Positions 1 through 10,085 of a stretch of DNA of 64,000 nt are shown here, one piece after another (the stretch's first letter is position 1; each line of letters starts with the position of its first letter). Under the pieces are notes generated by a model. The model saw only the letters and a list, made by a program, of their open reading frames with translations, did not search any database and was not told the DNA's origin. Location: assembly GCF_035046505.1 (NCBI RefSeq), contig NC_089822.1:106232807-106296806 (forward strand), in the 5' to 3' direction. This DNA is from Tiliqua scincoides. Its lineage: Eukaryota > Chordata > Lepidosauria > Squamata > Scincidae. The translations under genes and the position numbers were made by a program.

Positions 1-903
1 CTGAATGGGGTTGCACTCCCTCTGAAGGAGCAGGTTCGCAGCTTCGGGGTCCTCCTGGACTCGCAGCTGCTCCTGGATTCCCAGGTGGTGGCTGTGGCTA
101 GGGGGCCTTTGCTCAGCTTCGGCTGGTGCGCCAGCTGCGACCGTACTTGGATCGTGCAGACCTGGCCACGGTGATCCATGCCACGGTGACATCAAGGTTA
201 GATTACTGTAACGCGCTCTATGTGGGGCTGCCCCTGAAGACGGTTCGGAAACTACAATTAGTACAGAATGCCGCGGCCCGTGTGGTCACCGGAGCCAGGC
301 GGTTTGACTCTGTCAGTCCGCTTCTCCGGGGGCTAAATTGGCTGCCCATTCGTTTCTGGGCCCAATTCAAGGTGCTGATTTTGACCTTTAAAGCCCTATA
401 CTGCTCTGGGCCAGGATATCTTAGAGACCGCCTACTCCCATACAATCCGGCTCGCCATCTCAGGTCATCAGAGAAGGCCTTTTTGCAAGTGCCGCCACCC
501 AAGGAGGTCCGGGGGGTGGCTGCAAGAAATAGGGCCTTCTCGGTAGTGGCACCAACATTATGGAACTCCCTTCCCCTTGATTTGAAAATGGCTCCCTCTC
601 TTGAGAGTTTTTGGCGAGGCCTGAAAACACTGTTGTTTAAACAAGCCTTCTGATTTCTGGCCTTCTTAACATTTTTATACATCTTTTAGTTTGTTACAGG
701 CTTGATTCCTCGGTGACTTGCTCTTTTATTCTGTCTTTTAATCTGACTACTGTTTTTATGGCCTCTGTAATGTGTTTTTAAATGTTTTTATCTGCTATGT
801 ATGAATGTTTTTAAAATCTGTTTTTTTAATATGTTGTTAGCCGCCCTGGGTCCCGTTAGGGAGAAGGGCGGGATAAAAATAAAGTTTTATTATTATTATT
901 AAC
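1..903 (+). mobile_element. L2/CR1-superfamily LINE, 3' end with RT C-terminal region
   Basis: The 3' part of a non-LTR retrotransposon, truncated by the window edge. Bases 126-653 encode 175 residues typical of the region after the reverse transcriptase core in L2-like elements (SRLDYCNALY, KLQLVQNAAARVVTG, LPLDLK). Bases 1-120 read on in a different frame, so there is at least one frameshift near 117-125. A short 3' UTR follows, ending in a GC-rich stem-like stretch (about 840-872) and a TTA-repeat tail at about 885-902, as is usual for L2-type ends. The coding part is well preserved, so the copy looks moderately young. The clade call is from memory of family motifs. Confidence 0.85.
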
Positions 904-1093
904 TAATTTTAGCACACCCAAATAATTCTTTTTTTTTTTAAACTGGCCAATTTAAGTGGTATTCTAGCGATTGCTTTTGAATTAATATTACGAAACAACG
1001 TGCTTTTAGAAATGGATTTTTCTGTACAGGAAAATATAATAGTAGAAAAATTTTCCATCTCACATACTGTTAATAATAATAATAATAATGTTG

Positions 1094-2227
1094 CTGTTGT
1101 TGGCAACCTTCAGTCTCGAAAGACTATGGTAACACGCTCTGAATGGTGGTTCTGGAACAGCGTCTAGTGTGGCTGAAAAGGCCGATTCGGGAGTGACAAT
1201 CCCTTCCACACCGGGAGCAAGTGCAGTCTGTCCCTGGTCTGTCTCCCTGGCTATGGGCCTTCCTTCTTTGCCTCTTTGCCTCAGACTGTTGGCCAAAGTG
1301 TCTCATCAAACTGGGAAAGGCCATGCTGCACAGCCTGCCTCCAAGCAGGCCGCTCAGAGGCCAGGGTTTCCCACCTGTTGAGGTCCACTCCTAAGGCCTT
1401 CAGATCCCTCTTGCAGATGTCCTTGTATCGCAGCTGTGGTCTACCTGTAGGGCGCTTTCCTTGCACGAGTTCTCCATAGAGGAGATCCTTTGGGATCCGG
1501 CCATCATCCATTCTCACAACATGACCGAGCCAATGCAGGCGTCTCTGTTTCAGCAGTGAATACATCCTAGGGATTCCAGCATGTTCCAGGAATGTGTTGT
1601 TTGGAACTTTGTCCTGCCAGGTGATGCCGAGGATGCGTCGGAGGCAGCGCATGTGGAAAGCGCTCAGTTTCCTCTCCTGTTGTGAGCGAAGAGTCCATGA
1701 CTCACTGCAGTACAGAAGTGTACTCAGGATGCAAGCTCTGTAGACCTGGGTATGTTCCGTCAGCTTCTTGTTGGACCAGACTCTCTTTGTGAGTCTGGAA
1801 ACCGTGGTAGCTGCTTTACCGATGCGTTTGTTTAGCTCGGTATCAAGAGAAAGAGTGTCAGAGATCGTTGAGCCAAGGTACACAAAATCATGGACAACCT
1901 CCAGTTCATGTGCAGAGATTGTAATGCAGGGAGGTGAGTCCACATCCTGAACCATGACCTGTGTTTTCTTCAGGCTGAAGAAAATCTTGGCAGGCCTTGC
2001 TAAAACGATCCATGAGCTGCTGGAGATCTTTGGCAGATTGGGTAGTGACAGCTGCATCGTCGGCAAAGAGGAAGTCATGCAGACATTTCAGCTGGACTTT
2101 GGACATTGCTCTCAGTCTGGAGAGGTTGAAGAGCTTTCCGTCTGATCTGGCCCGGAGATAGATGCCTTCTGTTGCAGTTCCAAAGGCCTGCTTCAGCAGG
2201 ACAGCGAAGAAAATCCCAAACAAGGGA

Positions 2228-2228
<1 letters not shown>
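1094..2228 (-). mobile_element. RTE-like LINE, C-terminal half of reverse transcriptase plus 3' end
   Basis: On the minus strand, 1906-2223 encodes the RT catalytic neighbourhood (FADDAAV, the YADD-type motif). Bases 1281-2078 continue in another frame with the post-RT region (DFVYLGSTISD, CESWTLRSQQERKLSAFHMR, RRLHWLGHVVRMDDGRIPKD), so there is one frameshift at about 1975-1990. This C-terminal pattern resembles RTE/BovB-type elements rather than CR1 or L1; that assignment is from recalled family motifs. The 3' end lies at the left, next to a TAA-type microsatellite (1075-1089), which fits RTE-style tails. The 5' part of the element is missing. A related deletion derivative lies at 43337-43872. 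Confidence 0.75.
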
Positions 2229-2281
<53 letters not shown>

Positions 2282-2410
2282 TCTATTATTATCTATTATT
2301 AATTTAAAACTAAAATAAAAATATGTAAAAATAAAATAAAAATATAATTATAATTATATAATAATAATAGACAATAGATATTATTATTATTATTATTTAT
2401 AAAAAATATT
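2229..2410. repeat. AAT/ATT microsatellite and AT-rich low-complexity tract
   Basis: About 17 uninterrupted AAT units start at 2229, followed by degenerate A/T-rich sequence with ATT and TAA runs. It abuts the truncated 5' side of the RTE-like LINE. Confidence 0.9.
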
Positions 2411-2419
2411 TTGTCTGTG

Positions 2420-2879
2420 ATAGACACCCCCCTGGCCTTTGGCATTTACATTTCATCCTCATCTGTTTTTATTATATGTTTTTATTATTACAATGAGATA
2501 TAACCTAATTTCCCCTTTGCTTTCTCCCATTTCCAGAACTTTAGTGGTGGGCAAACGTCTGCACCTTTAGTGGTGCAAAGGTCTGAGAGGATAACCCTGT
2601 TTTTGGAGCGTACCACTTCAGACTACGCGCAGGGGTGTCACATGAGGGATACCAAAAATGAGACTTCCCTCTATACATAGAAAGCCGGGCATTTAAGACC
2701 TAAAGTTTCCATCATAGCCTTCTCCGTGACATGCTCGCTTCACAAGGGCAGGATATTTATATACTTATATGGAAGAGCACCACACCGACTGTAAGGCTCC
2801 AACCCACAGTCGCAAAGTGGTACAGCCCAGGTGCCACCCCTATGAGAACTAGGGCATGGCCTTGGCCAACCTCCGCAGG
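2420..2879. other. LRRC58 upstream flank, no gene seen
   Basis: No conserved coding segment or clear repeat recognised. A small inverted repeat around a TTTAGTGG-type motif lies near 2548-2590. Long open frames entering from exon 1 on the minus strand are composition artefacts. Confidence 0.4.
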
Positions 2880-3073
2880 TTCGTTCTGAGGCGCGAACCC
2901 GGGAAACTGTATAAGCCGTGAAGAAAGAAGGCGGTGCGAGGAACCCCGGAACCTGGATACGCAATGAGTCATTGAAAGGGAGCCAGGCAGAGGCGGCGGT
3001 TAGTTTTGCGTTATTCAGGTTTCCGGCGGCGAAGCGAACGAACACGCGGGTTCCGGGGCTCCCCCTGAGAGCT
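2880..3073 (+). promoter_or_regulatory. LRRC58: LRRC58 CpG-rich promoter / 5' UTR
   Basis: CpG frequency rises sharply from about 2880 and stays high through exon 1 (to about 3520), while flanking DNA is CpG-poor. No TATA box is obvious at a fixed spacing. The transcription start cannot be set from sequence. An in-frame ATG at 2918 exists, but the ATG at 3074 (context GAGAGCTATGG) is preferred because it opens the conserved protein. Confidence 0.55.
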
Positions 3074-3492
3074 ATGGCGGAAGAGCCGGGACAGGCCGAG
3101 CCGGAGGCGCAGCAGCTCGCGCGGCGCCTGGTGCTGCCCCCGTCGTGGGTGTCCCCGGCGGGCGGGCTTCCCCCGGAGCTCGGGAGCTGGTTCCCGGCGC
3201 TGGAGGTGCTGGACGTGAGCGGCGCGGGGCTGTCGGCGCTGGGCCCGGAGCTGCTCGGCCTGGCGCAGCTCCACACGCTGCTGGCCAAGAACAACCGGCT
3301 GGGCGCCCCGGGCTCCCTCCCCAAGGGCCTGGCCGGCTCCCCGCTGGGGCGCTCCCTGCGCGTCCTCAACCTCAGCGGCAACCGCTTCACGCAGCTGCCC
3401 GCCTCGGTCCTGGGCCTGCGCCGCCTGCAGAGCCTCAGCCTGGGCAGCAACCGCCTCCACAGCATCCCCCCCGCCATCCAGGAGCTCAGCAG
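3074..3492 (+). CDS. LRRC58: LRRC58 coding exon 1
   Basis: First coding exon of leucine-rich repeat-containing protein 58. It encodes residues 1-139 plus two bases of codon 140. The sequence is an acidic N-terminus followed by leucine-rich repeats with the LxxLxLxxN pattern (EVLDVSG, HTLLAKNNRLG, RVLNLSGNRF, QSLSLGSNRL). It matches the human protein from GFPHLQLLDVSG onward, but the N-terminus before that is about 27 residues shorter than the 371-residue human protein. Start ATG 3074 is chosen by homology of the following residues; the donor is AG|GTGAGC at 3493. GC content is very high, so long open frames on the other strand here are shadows. LRR repeats form a curved solenoid for protein binding; no signal peptide or membrane segment is present, consistent with an intracellular protein. 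Confidence 0.93.
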
Positions 3493-3526
3493 GTGAGCGG
3501 GGAGACCGGCGCCCTCTTTCTCTGTG

Positions 3527-4047
3527 CGGTGGGTCTGTGGAACTCCCCGCCACGGGAAGTGGTGTTGGCGTCTCGCCTAGATGCCTTCAAGAGGGACTTG
3601 GGCAGCTTTCTGGGGGAAAAGTCCATCAGGGCTTTTGGTAGGTACCTACCAAGCCATGGTAGGTACGTGCAAGCTCCTGATTTTAGAGGCAGGCTGCCTC
3701 TGATTGGCAGGTGCAAGGGAGGGCACCTGGATGCAGGTTGTGTCTTGTGTGCACCCTGCGGGCCCAATCCTCTTCAACTTTCCAGCACCGGTGCGACTGC
3801 AGTGCAACCCTGAAGTAAGGGAACAAATGTCCCCATACCTTGAGGAGGCTGCTGTGTCTGCCCCCCAACTGCAAGTTGGGAGTGCACGCCCCATTGACAT
3901 GGCTGCAACAGCCCTGGAAAATTGGATTGGATTGGGCCCTGAGGCATCTGGTGGGCTGCTGTGAGATACAGGAAGCTGGACTATATGGGCCTTGGACCTG
4001 ATCCAGCAGGGCTCTTCTTATATTTATGTTTTTATGTTTTTTTTAGG
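3527..4047 (+). mobile_element. CR1 LINE 3' end inside LRRC58 intron 1
   Basis: Matches the recalled 3' tail of squamate CR1: a 'GTGGAACTCCCCGCCACGGG' segment near 3535, then DAFKRDLG-type coding remnant, then 'CTGTGAGATACAGGAAGCTG' near 3958 and a terminal TTATGTTTTTATG-like end. It begins only about 35 bp after the exon 1 donor. An inverted-repeat element is inserted at 3760-3939. Another CR1 of the same kind lies on the minus strand at 43030-44215. Confidence 0.8.
3760..3939. mobile_element. Harbinger-like MITE (long form) nested in CR1
   Basis: 180-bp non-coding element with inverted ends: GGGCCCAATCC at the left and GGATTGGGCCC at the right. Internally it has the AAGGGAACAAATGT / CCTTGAGGAGGC segments shared with copies at 5231, 8374, 26275 and 47219. 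The CR1 sequence resumes on the right, showing it is a later insertion. No clean target duplication is visible at this copy. Confidence 0.8.
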
Positions 4048-4201
4048 GGGTTCAAGTGGTGCAGATGCCCCAGGTGCCAGGTTTGGGGAGTTGTTGCTGT
4101 GCTGCCAGCCACTCCCCACAGCCCTCAGTTGGCACGCTGAAATGAGTGTGCCAATCTGAGGGCTGCCTCCCCGGAGGCGTTCTGAGGACCGGGAAAGTCA
4201 T

Positions 4202-4323
4202 GCGCAGCTTCCCTGGCCCTCTGGAGGCCTTGCAAGGCCATCTGGAGGCCAAAAACCAGAAGTGGCCATTTTTGACCTCCAGAAGGCCTTACAAGGCCTT
4301 TGGAGGGTCAGGGAGGCTGCGCA
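4202..4323. repeat. Fold-back (hairpin) repeat in LRRC58 intron 1
   Basis: Two inverted arms of about 38 bp (starting GCGCAGCTTCCCTGGCC near 4202 and ending GGGAGGCTGCGC near 4322) flank a loop of about 45 bp. It is probably the core of an old DNA transposon whose ends I could not fix. The rest of 4048-5230 holds no gene that I recognise. Confidence 0.55.
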
Positions 4324-5230
4324 TGGCTTCCCCAGCCCTCAGGAGGGGGAGAGGCAGGCACCTCCAGATGGGGGTGGCAGCCCTGGGAACACCACTGTGA
4401 GACTGGGGACCTTCCATAGATCCCACTCTCCTCTAGACCCAATCTGTTCATGCCTGCCCTCCCGTAACACCCTCCCAGCACAGTAACCCAATATTCTTAT
4501 TAGAGAGAGCAGAAAAGTTACTATTAAGCCTGGCACTAGTGAAGGCAATTTGATCACAATTGCTAAGAACCTGAGCAGGCCTGGGACACAATCTCCTGGT
4601 AAATGAAGGGTTATAGCCAATGCCTTTCCCTTTATCTGGTCATGTTCTAGTTCAGTGGCCTTCACCTATTTCATTCCTGTAGGTTGCTGCAACCCTTTTA
4701 GGTTCAGGACCCTAAGATTGAAGAACCTGAATATAGTCTGTGAACAAGAAGTTTATATAGTTGATAGACCTTATAATCTCAATGGTTTTATCTAATCGTT
4801 GGTAATGAGTATAAGAATAGATCTGCTGCCAAATGCCTCTGGGGCATGAGATCAAAGGCCTTCTTTCTTCTCCCTCAGCAATTTAGGATTCACAGGTACA
4901 AGTGGGTTTTGCAGCAAAATGTATGTTCCCAATCTTAATGTCAAACTGTTAATTTAATAGATCCCTTCTCCTAGCTTTATGTGCTTGGAAGCTGTGTTGA
5001 TTTCTGAGTGAAAATGCCTATGAAGTGTTGGCAGAACAAAAACTTGTTTTGTTTGCGTTCCAAGAAAGGTAAAAAGAAAAATACAAAATTTATAAATACA
5101 TGCATTGAAAATTTAACTAACAAGGTTCAGCTGATGAGTGATCTTATCTCAACATATCAAAATGGTTCTTGTAAAACTATATATTCCCACACTTCATTAA
5201 TTCATCCAGAAAAGCTTCACAACAGATTAA

Positions 5231-5381
5231 GTCCCAGTCCTATCCAACTTTCTAGCAGTGATGTTGTTGAAACAATGGGGCATAAAGCTGCATACTACAT
5301 TTTGCGTACGACATTTGTTCCCTTACCTTGGGGCTGCATTGCGGTTGCATCTGTGCTGGAAAGTTAGATAGGCTTGGACCC
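5231..5381. mobile_element. Harbinger-like MITE (long form), TAA target duplication
   Basis: Ends GTCCCAGTCCTATCC and GGATAG-type inverted (right end ATAGGCTTGGACC). It is flanked by TAA on both sides (5228-5230 and 5382-5384), the 3-bp TWA duplication expected of PIF/Harbinger elements. Confidence 0.75.
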
Positions 5382-5386
5382 TAAGG

Positions 5387-5445
5387 CTGTGATCCTTCCT
5401 CATTTACCTGGAGTAAGCCCCATTGACTACAGTGAAATTTGCTTA
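5387..5445. mobile_element. Partial short Harbinger-like MITE
   Basis: Left half of the 90-bp family: GGCTGTGATCC start, then GGAGTAAGCCCCATTGAC. The right half is lost or diverged. Confidence 0.5.
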
Positions 5446-5580
5446 CTTTTGTGAAGGTATGGCTAGGAGTCAGTTCTATGTTTTCAAGTCATTTATGGTG
5501 TCTCATCCAATATTGAATAAAAGGACCCTGTATTTAATTATCTCTGTCAGTGTTGATGATTCAAAATTTTGTGGTTTGTA

Positions 5581-6004
5581 CAGGTCGTGCCTTGTTATCC
5601 ACTGGGGTTCTGTTCCAGAACTGTCAGTGGATTTAATAAATCAATGGATACCAAATCAAGGGAAAAATAGCTTTAAAAACCCACTTCTTGATACTCCATT
5701 GTTGCCCCAGAATGCATTGGTAGACACTATACTGCATTCAGCCACTAGATGGGATGAATAATGGAATCTAATGGAATGAAATGATGACTGAATATGGTAT
5801 AACATCTATATGGATACGTTCTGGGGTGACAATGGAGGAGCAGGAAACCTGGTAGTGGGTTTTTAAAGCTATCTTTAACCTCAAGAGCTTGCAACCAGTG
5901 CAGTTTAACAGGATTTTGGCCCTTTTTTCCTTGTTTGAAGGCATTTAAAGATGGACCCTGGTATTGGTGGTGAGTAAAATTGGTGGATAATGAGGCATGA
6001 CCTG
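5581..6004. mobile_element. Tigger/mariner-like non-autonomous DNA transposon
   Basis: 424-bp element with inverted ends of about 23 bp: CAGGTCGTGCCTTGTTATCC at the left against a right end reading CAGGTCATGCCTCATTATCC on the other strand. TA precedes it at 5579-5580. The right flank reads AATTA, so the TA duplication is not perfect there. It has no coding capacity. It resembles the elements at 29946 and 57904 in style. Confidence 0.7.
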
Positions 6005-6305
6005 AATTAAGGAAATAAATTGGCCTGTAAGATTTAGCTCTTGAAGAATCCCTTGCTTACTGGTTAGACCAGTTTTTTCTTTATACCAGGTGTCAGGAAT
6101 CCAATATGTAGCAATTTGTCTGTCAAATAGTTTTACTAGAAGAGGTCACTAAATATTTTTAAAACATTTATAGAACTAATTTGTTAACCCATGCATCCAT
6201 GTGTTTTACCATGTCTGAACAACTTAATTTGTTCTTCTCCTTCATTGAGACCATCCAGGCTGATTTATCTTTTCTGAATGTCCATTTTTACTTTACAATA
6301 CTTAA

Positions 6306-6395
6306 GGCTGCAATCCTATCCACACTTACCTAGTAGTAAGCCCCATTGACTCTAGTGGCACTTACTTCTGAGTAGACATGCATAGGATTTTGCTG
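6306..6395. mobile_element. Short Harbinger-like MITE, TAA target duplication
   Basis: 90-bp near-palindrome starting GGCTGCAATCCTATCC and ending CATAGGATTTTGCTG. TAA flanks both sides (6303-6305, 6396-6398). It contains the family signature ACTTACTTCTGAGTAGACAT. Confidence 0.85.
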
Positions 6396-6892
6396 TAAGT
6401 CTTTTGATGTCTGTTTTACTTTAAATAAAAAACTCCATCTTGTATTGCCTTAAGCCATTTCTGCCCAACTTTGCATATATGCAACAGGGACCAAATGTGT
6501 ACACCTGTGGGCTGGGCAAAAATGGGTTTTAAAATAAGTTTTGTATAGAATTCAACAAACACTTTGCATTGATTGTTTATTGGTTTCTTTTTTCAAGTCT
6601 CATTAAAAGTATTGTTCTATTTGCTTGTTGGTCAACCAGTTGAAAACTGAACAAGAAATCTCTTCTATTTTTTGAGTTTTTGATTGAAACAAGTAGCACT
6701 CTTTCTAACAAACAAATAAAAAAAGGTTTGAAACATCCCATCTGTTTTATCCTATGCTATTAGCATGTGTTATAAAATTTCAGAACCTGTTTGTATCATG
6801 TAACATTAATTTACAAAATGTCTTGTGCTGCAAAAACCATCCTGAGATAAAGCTCTGAGTTGAGAAATTTATGCTTCAATTTTATTTTTTAG
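6396..6892. other. End of LRRC58 intron 1, nothing recognised
   Basis: AT-rich unique-looking sequence leading to a T-rich acceptor (TTTTATTTTTTAG at 6880-6892). Confidence 0.4.
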
Positions 6893-7021
6893 TTTAGAAT
6901 TTTTGTACCTTGGAGGGAATTTTATTACTTCAATCCCACCGGAGTTAGCAAACCTGCCTTCATTAAGTTACCTCGTCCTATGCGATAACAAGATACAAAG
7001 TATTCCTCCTCAGTTGGCACA
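6893..7021 (+). CDS. LRRC58: LRRC58 coding exon 2
   Basis: 129-bp exon, phase 2 at both ends, encoding residues 140-182 plus two bases of codon 183. It adds two more leucine-rich repeats (LEFLYLGGNFITSIPPEL and LSYLVLCDNKIQSIPPQL), closely matching human LECLYLGGNFIKEIPPEL and LNYLVLCDNKIQSIPPQL. The acceptor is TTTTTTAG|TTTAG and the donor GCACA|GTGAGT. Removing it would keep the frame but delete two repeats. Confidence 0.95.
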
Positions 7022-8373
7022 GTGAGTATTTCTAACCATTTTACTCTTTTGTATACCTGTTCATAATTCTGATTTTGTGAGATTAAATGCTCTCTAAAGC
7101 AGATACTACCATTTTCATGTACAATTGTGTGTAGGAATAGGTGTGTAAACCTGGATGTGGATCAGCACAGATGAGTTGACTTCATTTGTTCTGGGAAGTC
7201 ATGAGTGACTGTAGCTTCACAGTATGCATACATCACATGAATATACAGCGATTCATAATTGTGTGACAGTGTGCAAACAATGTGCACAATTCTGTACAAA
7301 AATTCTGTCTAGAACAGAATCTCCATAAGCGTGATAATGTAGATTAACCACATTTGGGAGAATTGAAATTTTTCTTGCATGCCTGTTTGCTTGATGATCA
7401 ACAATTTGGAAGTTGCCTTGGAGTAGATCAAAAGGTGGTTTATAAATCTTCAAAACAAACAGCCTGCCTGAACCAGATTTTTCTTGGATGAGACTTTCAG
7501 CTTGGGACAGGGGGAAATATTCCCTCTTGCTTAGCTTTGTGTGCTGCTGCCTGTTTTGTAACAGTGGCACTGCTCCTGGTGGTCAGGACCCCCCCCCCCC
7601 AGTGAAGCCATACAGTCATTTTGGTGGGAAATGGTGACCAGTGGCAGTGAGGAAGAGCACTGCTACTGGTAAGGCCCTCCTATTGCCACATTTCAGCTCC
7701 CCCATCCTTCAACATAATTGAAATCTCTCCCCCCCCCCAACTTTACTGTCTTTGAATTGGGAGGCAGGGGGCATTTTGAGTCTGTTCTAACTGCAGCATC
7801 AAGTGGCCACCACTTGCATATGTAAATGAGCAATCACAGCACTAACACCATAGATTACATATTGATGCTTTTCGTGGAGTACTTTCACACAGTCAACTAC
7901 ATGTAATGGGTTGATTAGAAATCTACATTATGCAGTCTGTGGAATTCCTGATGCATTTAAAATGGCCAGGGGAAGCTTTTGGTGGTCATTTTAAAGGGGT
8001 TTATACTGGTTGTGGGAGCCATTCTGAAGGTTTCTGCAGCTTCTGAAAGGTCTCTGCAACATTCAAAGATCTTTTGATGCTTTCTGCTGCACTCTTCTGG
8101 CTTCCTGAAGGTCTTTGCTAGATTCTTCTGATGGCAAGGAAGATACCCCTACCCCCCCTGTACCTAACAAATTTGCTATCTGCTAGAGTTTCCAGGAATT
8201 TTAAACTGGATGTTTAATTTTAGACCTTTTAAAGTGGCCTCACTGAGATTTGTTGTGTTTAGGTGTATGTATGTTATGTTGTCTATGTTAATGCATTGTG
8301 TGTGTCTATATTTGAATGTAAGTCAATTGATGTGATGCTCTGCAGAAAGGCAGGGCTTAAATTAATAAACTAA
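7022..8373. other. LRRC58 intron 2, no gene seen
   Basis: No coding similarity recognised. It contains homopolymer C runs (about 7589-7601 and 7729-7738) and AT-rich unique sequence. Minus-strand open frames here lack any conserved motif. Confidence 0.4.
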
Positions 8374-8551
8374 GGGTGCAGTCCTAACCAGCTTTCCAGC
8401 ACCCAGGTAAGGGCAATGCGACTCTGAGGTAAGGGAACAAACATTGCCTTACCTTGAGGAGGCCTCCGTGACTGCCCCCCTACTGCAGGATGCAGCAATG
8501 CCCCATTGGAACAGCTGTGCCAGTGCTGGAAAGTAGGTTAGGGTTGCTTCC
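8374..8551. mobile_element. Harbinger-like MITE (long form), TAA target duplication
   Basis: 178-bp element, left end GGGTGCAGTCCTAACC, right end GGTTAGGGTTGCTTCC. TAA flanks it at 8371-8373 and 8552-8554. Internal segments are shared with the copies at 3760 and 26275. Confidence 0.8.
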
Positions 8552-8929
8552 TAATAAAAATAGTGATTCCAACACTCTTGGTTTTTCTATGTAATCATAC
8601 TGACTGGGCAGCTGTCAAGGTAATGCAAATTTGGGTCCTAAAAGTGGGGTTTCAGAACTGGCAGCCTGCCAGTCATGAGATCAACCCTGCTCTGTAAGAT
8701 CTTTTGAGAGTTTATTTCTTTGCACTCAATAACTTTCTTTTCTAATACATTTTCCTGCACAAATACTAGTTATTCTGTTTTGTTTGTGTAGGGCATTGGA
8801 AGAAATCTCTAGGAGTTGATGTAAAACACTTTGAGGCTTCCCACTGGGAAGTGTAGGGGAAAGGGGGATGAAAGGTGGTTTTAAAGTGTGACACAGGAGT
8901 ACCTCAATTTTCTTGGCTCTGGTTCCCAG

Positions 8930-9207
8930 GTTGCATTCCCTGCGCTCACTTAGCCTCCACAATAACCTGCTGACATACCTTCCTCGGGAGATCCTCAATC
9001 TAATTCATCTTGAAGAACTGAGTTTACGTGGGAACCCGCTGGTTGTACGATTTGTCCGTGACTTGACCTACAATCCCCCAAGTCTCCAGGAATTGGCTGG
9101 CCGGACCATTAAGACTCGTAATGTTCACTATGTTCCTAGTGATCTCCCTGGGAATCTTCTCCGGTATTTGAGTCTAGCCAGCAATTGTCCTAACCCTAAG
9201 TGCGGAG
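8930..9207 (+). CDS. LRRC58: LRRC58 coding exon 3
   Basis: 278-bp exon encoding residues 183-275 plus one base of codon 276, nearly identical to human LRRC58 across SLRSLSLHNNLLTYLPREI and LEELSLRGNPLVVRFVRDL. After the last repeat comes SLQELAGRTI (residues 234-243) followed by DLPGNLLRYL (254-263). This fits a BC-box ([STP]LxxxAxxxI) and a cullin-box-like LPxx, the layout of a SOCS box. That suggests an Elongin B/C-cullin adaptor role; this is my inference from the motif. The exon ends inside the cysteine segment CPNPKCGG. The acceptor is GGTTCCCAG|G and the donor GGAG|GTATGC. Confidence 0.95.
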
Positions 9208-9876
9208 GTATGCTATATTTCATACTTTTGTGACAGACCCCCTTTTCATGGAGGAACCTTTTATGCAGTGCCCCACGGCACGTGTGTCTCCTCTTGTTTT
9301 TCAAATGCCTTGAAATATACATCAAAAAATCAACATATAATTAATTTCAGTGTTTTCACATTAGAACTTAAATATGTGTGTTTAGCATTATACAGAATAC
9401 ACTAATGATAGTATAAAATATAGGCACAGCAAATTCAACAAACTAGCCTTCAAGATGTAACTTTCATGCTTGTTTGTTAATTGGAACGGCGGGACCTTCC
9501 TGAAATTTCGAACAGTAGACATCCTCCTTTTTTACAAAGACACTTGCTGTTTTACTCCAGCCTGCTACAAATTGGACTGATTCTGTAAAACAGAGTCCAG
9601 TATTTTATTTCAAACACGTATCAGCAATTTTCCAACAATTTTCCATCTTTTTTAATATTCCCCTCCCAAAAACAAACTAGGCAGAAGCGATATCATTGGT
9701 TCAGCTGGGTCCTGGCCCATTCGTTGGTATGTTATAGGGAGTATCTTCTACTGGTTTGGTCTGGTTGTTTGTATCTTGTGCAGAAAGATAGTTGCTTAGA
9801 TTATATAAGCAATATGTATATGTACATATACAGTATTTAATACATTGACTGACAACTGCCTTTCTTTTGTCTGTAG
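9208..9876. other. LRRC58 intron 3, nothing recognised
   Basis: AT-rich sequence ending in a pyrimidine-rich acceptor (TTTCTTTTGTCTGTAG). No repeat family or coding similarity identified. Confidence 0.4.
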
Positions 9877-10085
9877 GTGTCTACTTTGATAGTTGTGTCC
9901 GGCAAATCAAATTTGTTGACTTCTGTGGGAAGTATCGTCTTCCACTGATGCATTATCTTTGTTCCCCGGAGTGCTCCTCCCCCTGTAGTTCTGGCTCTCA
10001 AAGTTCTACTTCCCAGAGTGAATCGGATTCAGAGGATGAAGCCATTGTTGCTGCACGTAGGATGCAGAAGGTTCTTCTGGGATAA
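9877..10085 (+). CDS. LRRC58: LRRC58 coding exon 4 (terminal)
   Basis: Final coding exon, residues 276-344 and the TAA stop at 10083-10085. The protein tail VYFDSCVRQIKFVDFCGKYR, then LPLMHYLCSPEC, is almost identical to human. With CPNPKC from exon 3 it places several cysteines that could bind a metal; this is inference. A serine/acidic run (SQSESDSEDE) and the C-terminal ARRMQKVLLG follow, also conserved. The four exons sum to 1035 bp, 344 codons plus stop, with no internal stop. The gene therefore looks intact. Confidence 0.96.

Noticed and set aside
126-653. 175-codon + strand frame as a host gene
   Set aside because: It is the C-terminal RT region of an L2-type LINE with its 3' tail attached.
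1281-2078. 265-codon minus-strand frame as a host gene
   Set aside because: Matches the post-RT region of an RTE-like LINE; the RT motif continues in a neighbouring frame.
2740-3553. Long minus-strand open frames opposite LRRC58 exon 1
   Set aside because: Low-complexity Arg/Pro/Ala-rich translations of a GC-rich exon; the + strand frame carries clear leucine-rich repeats.
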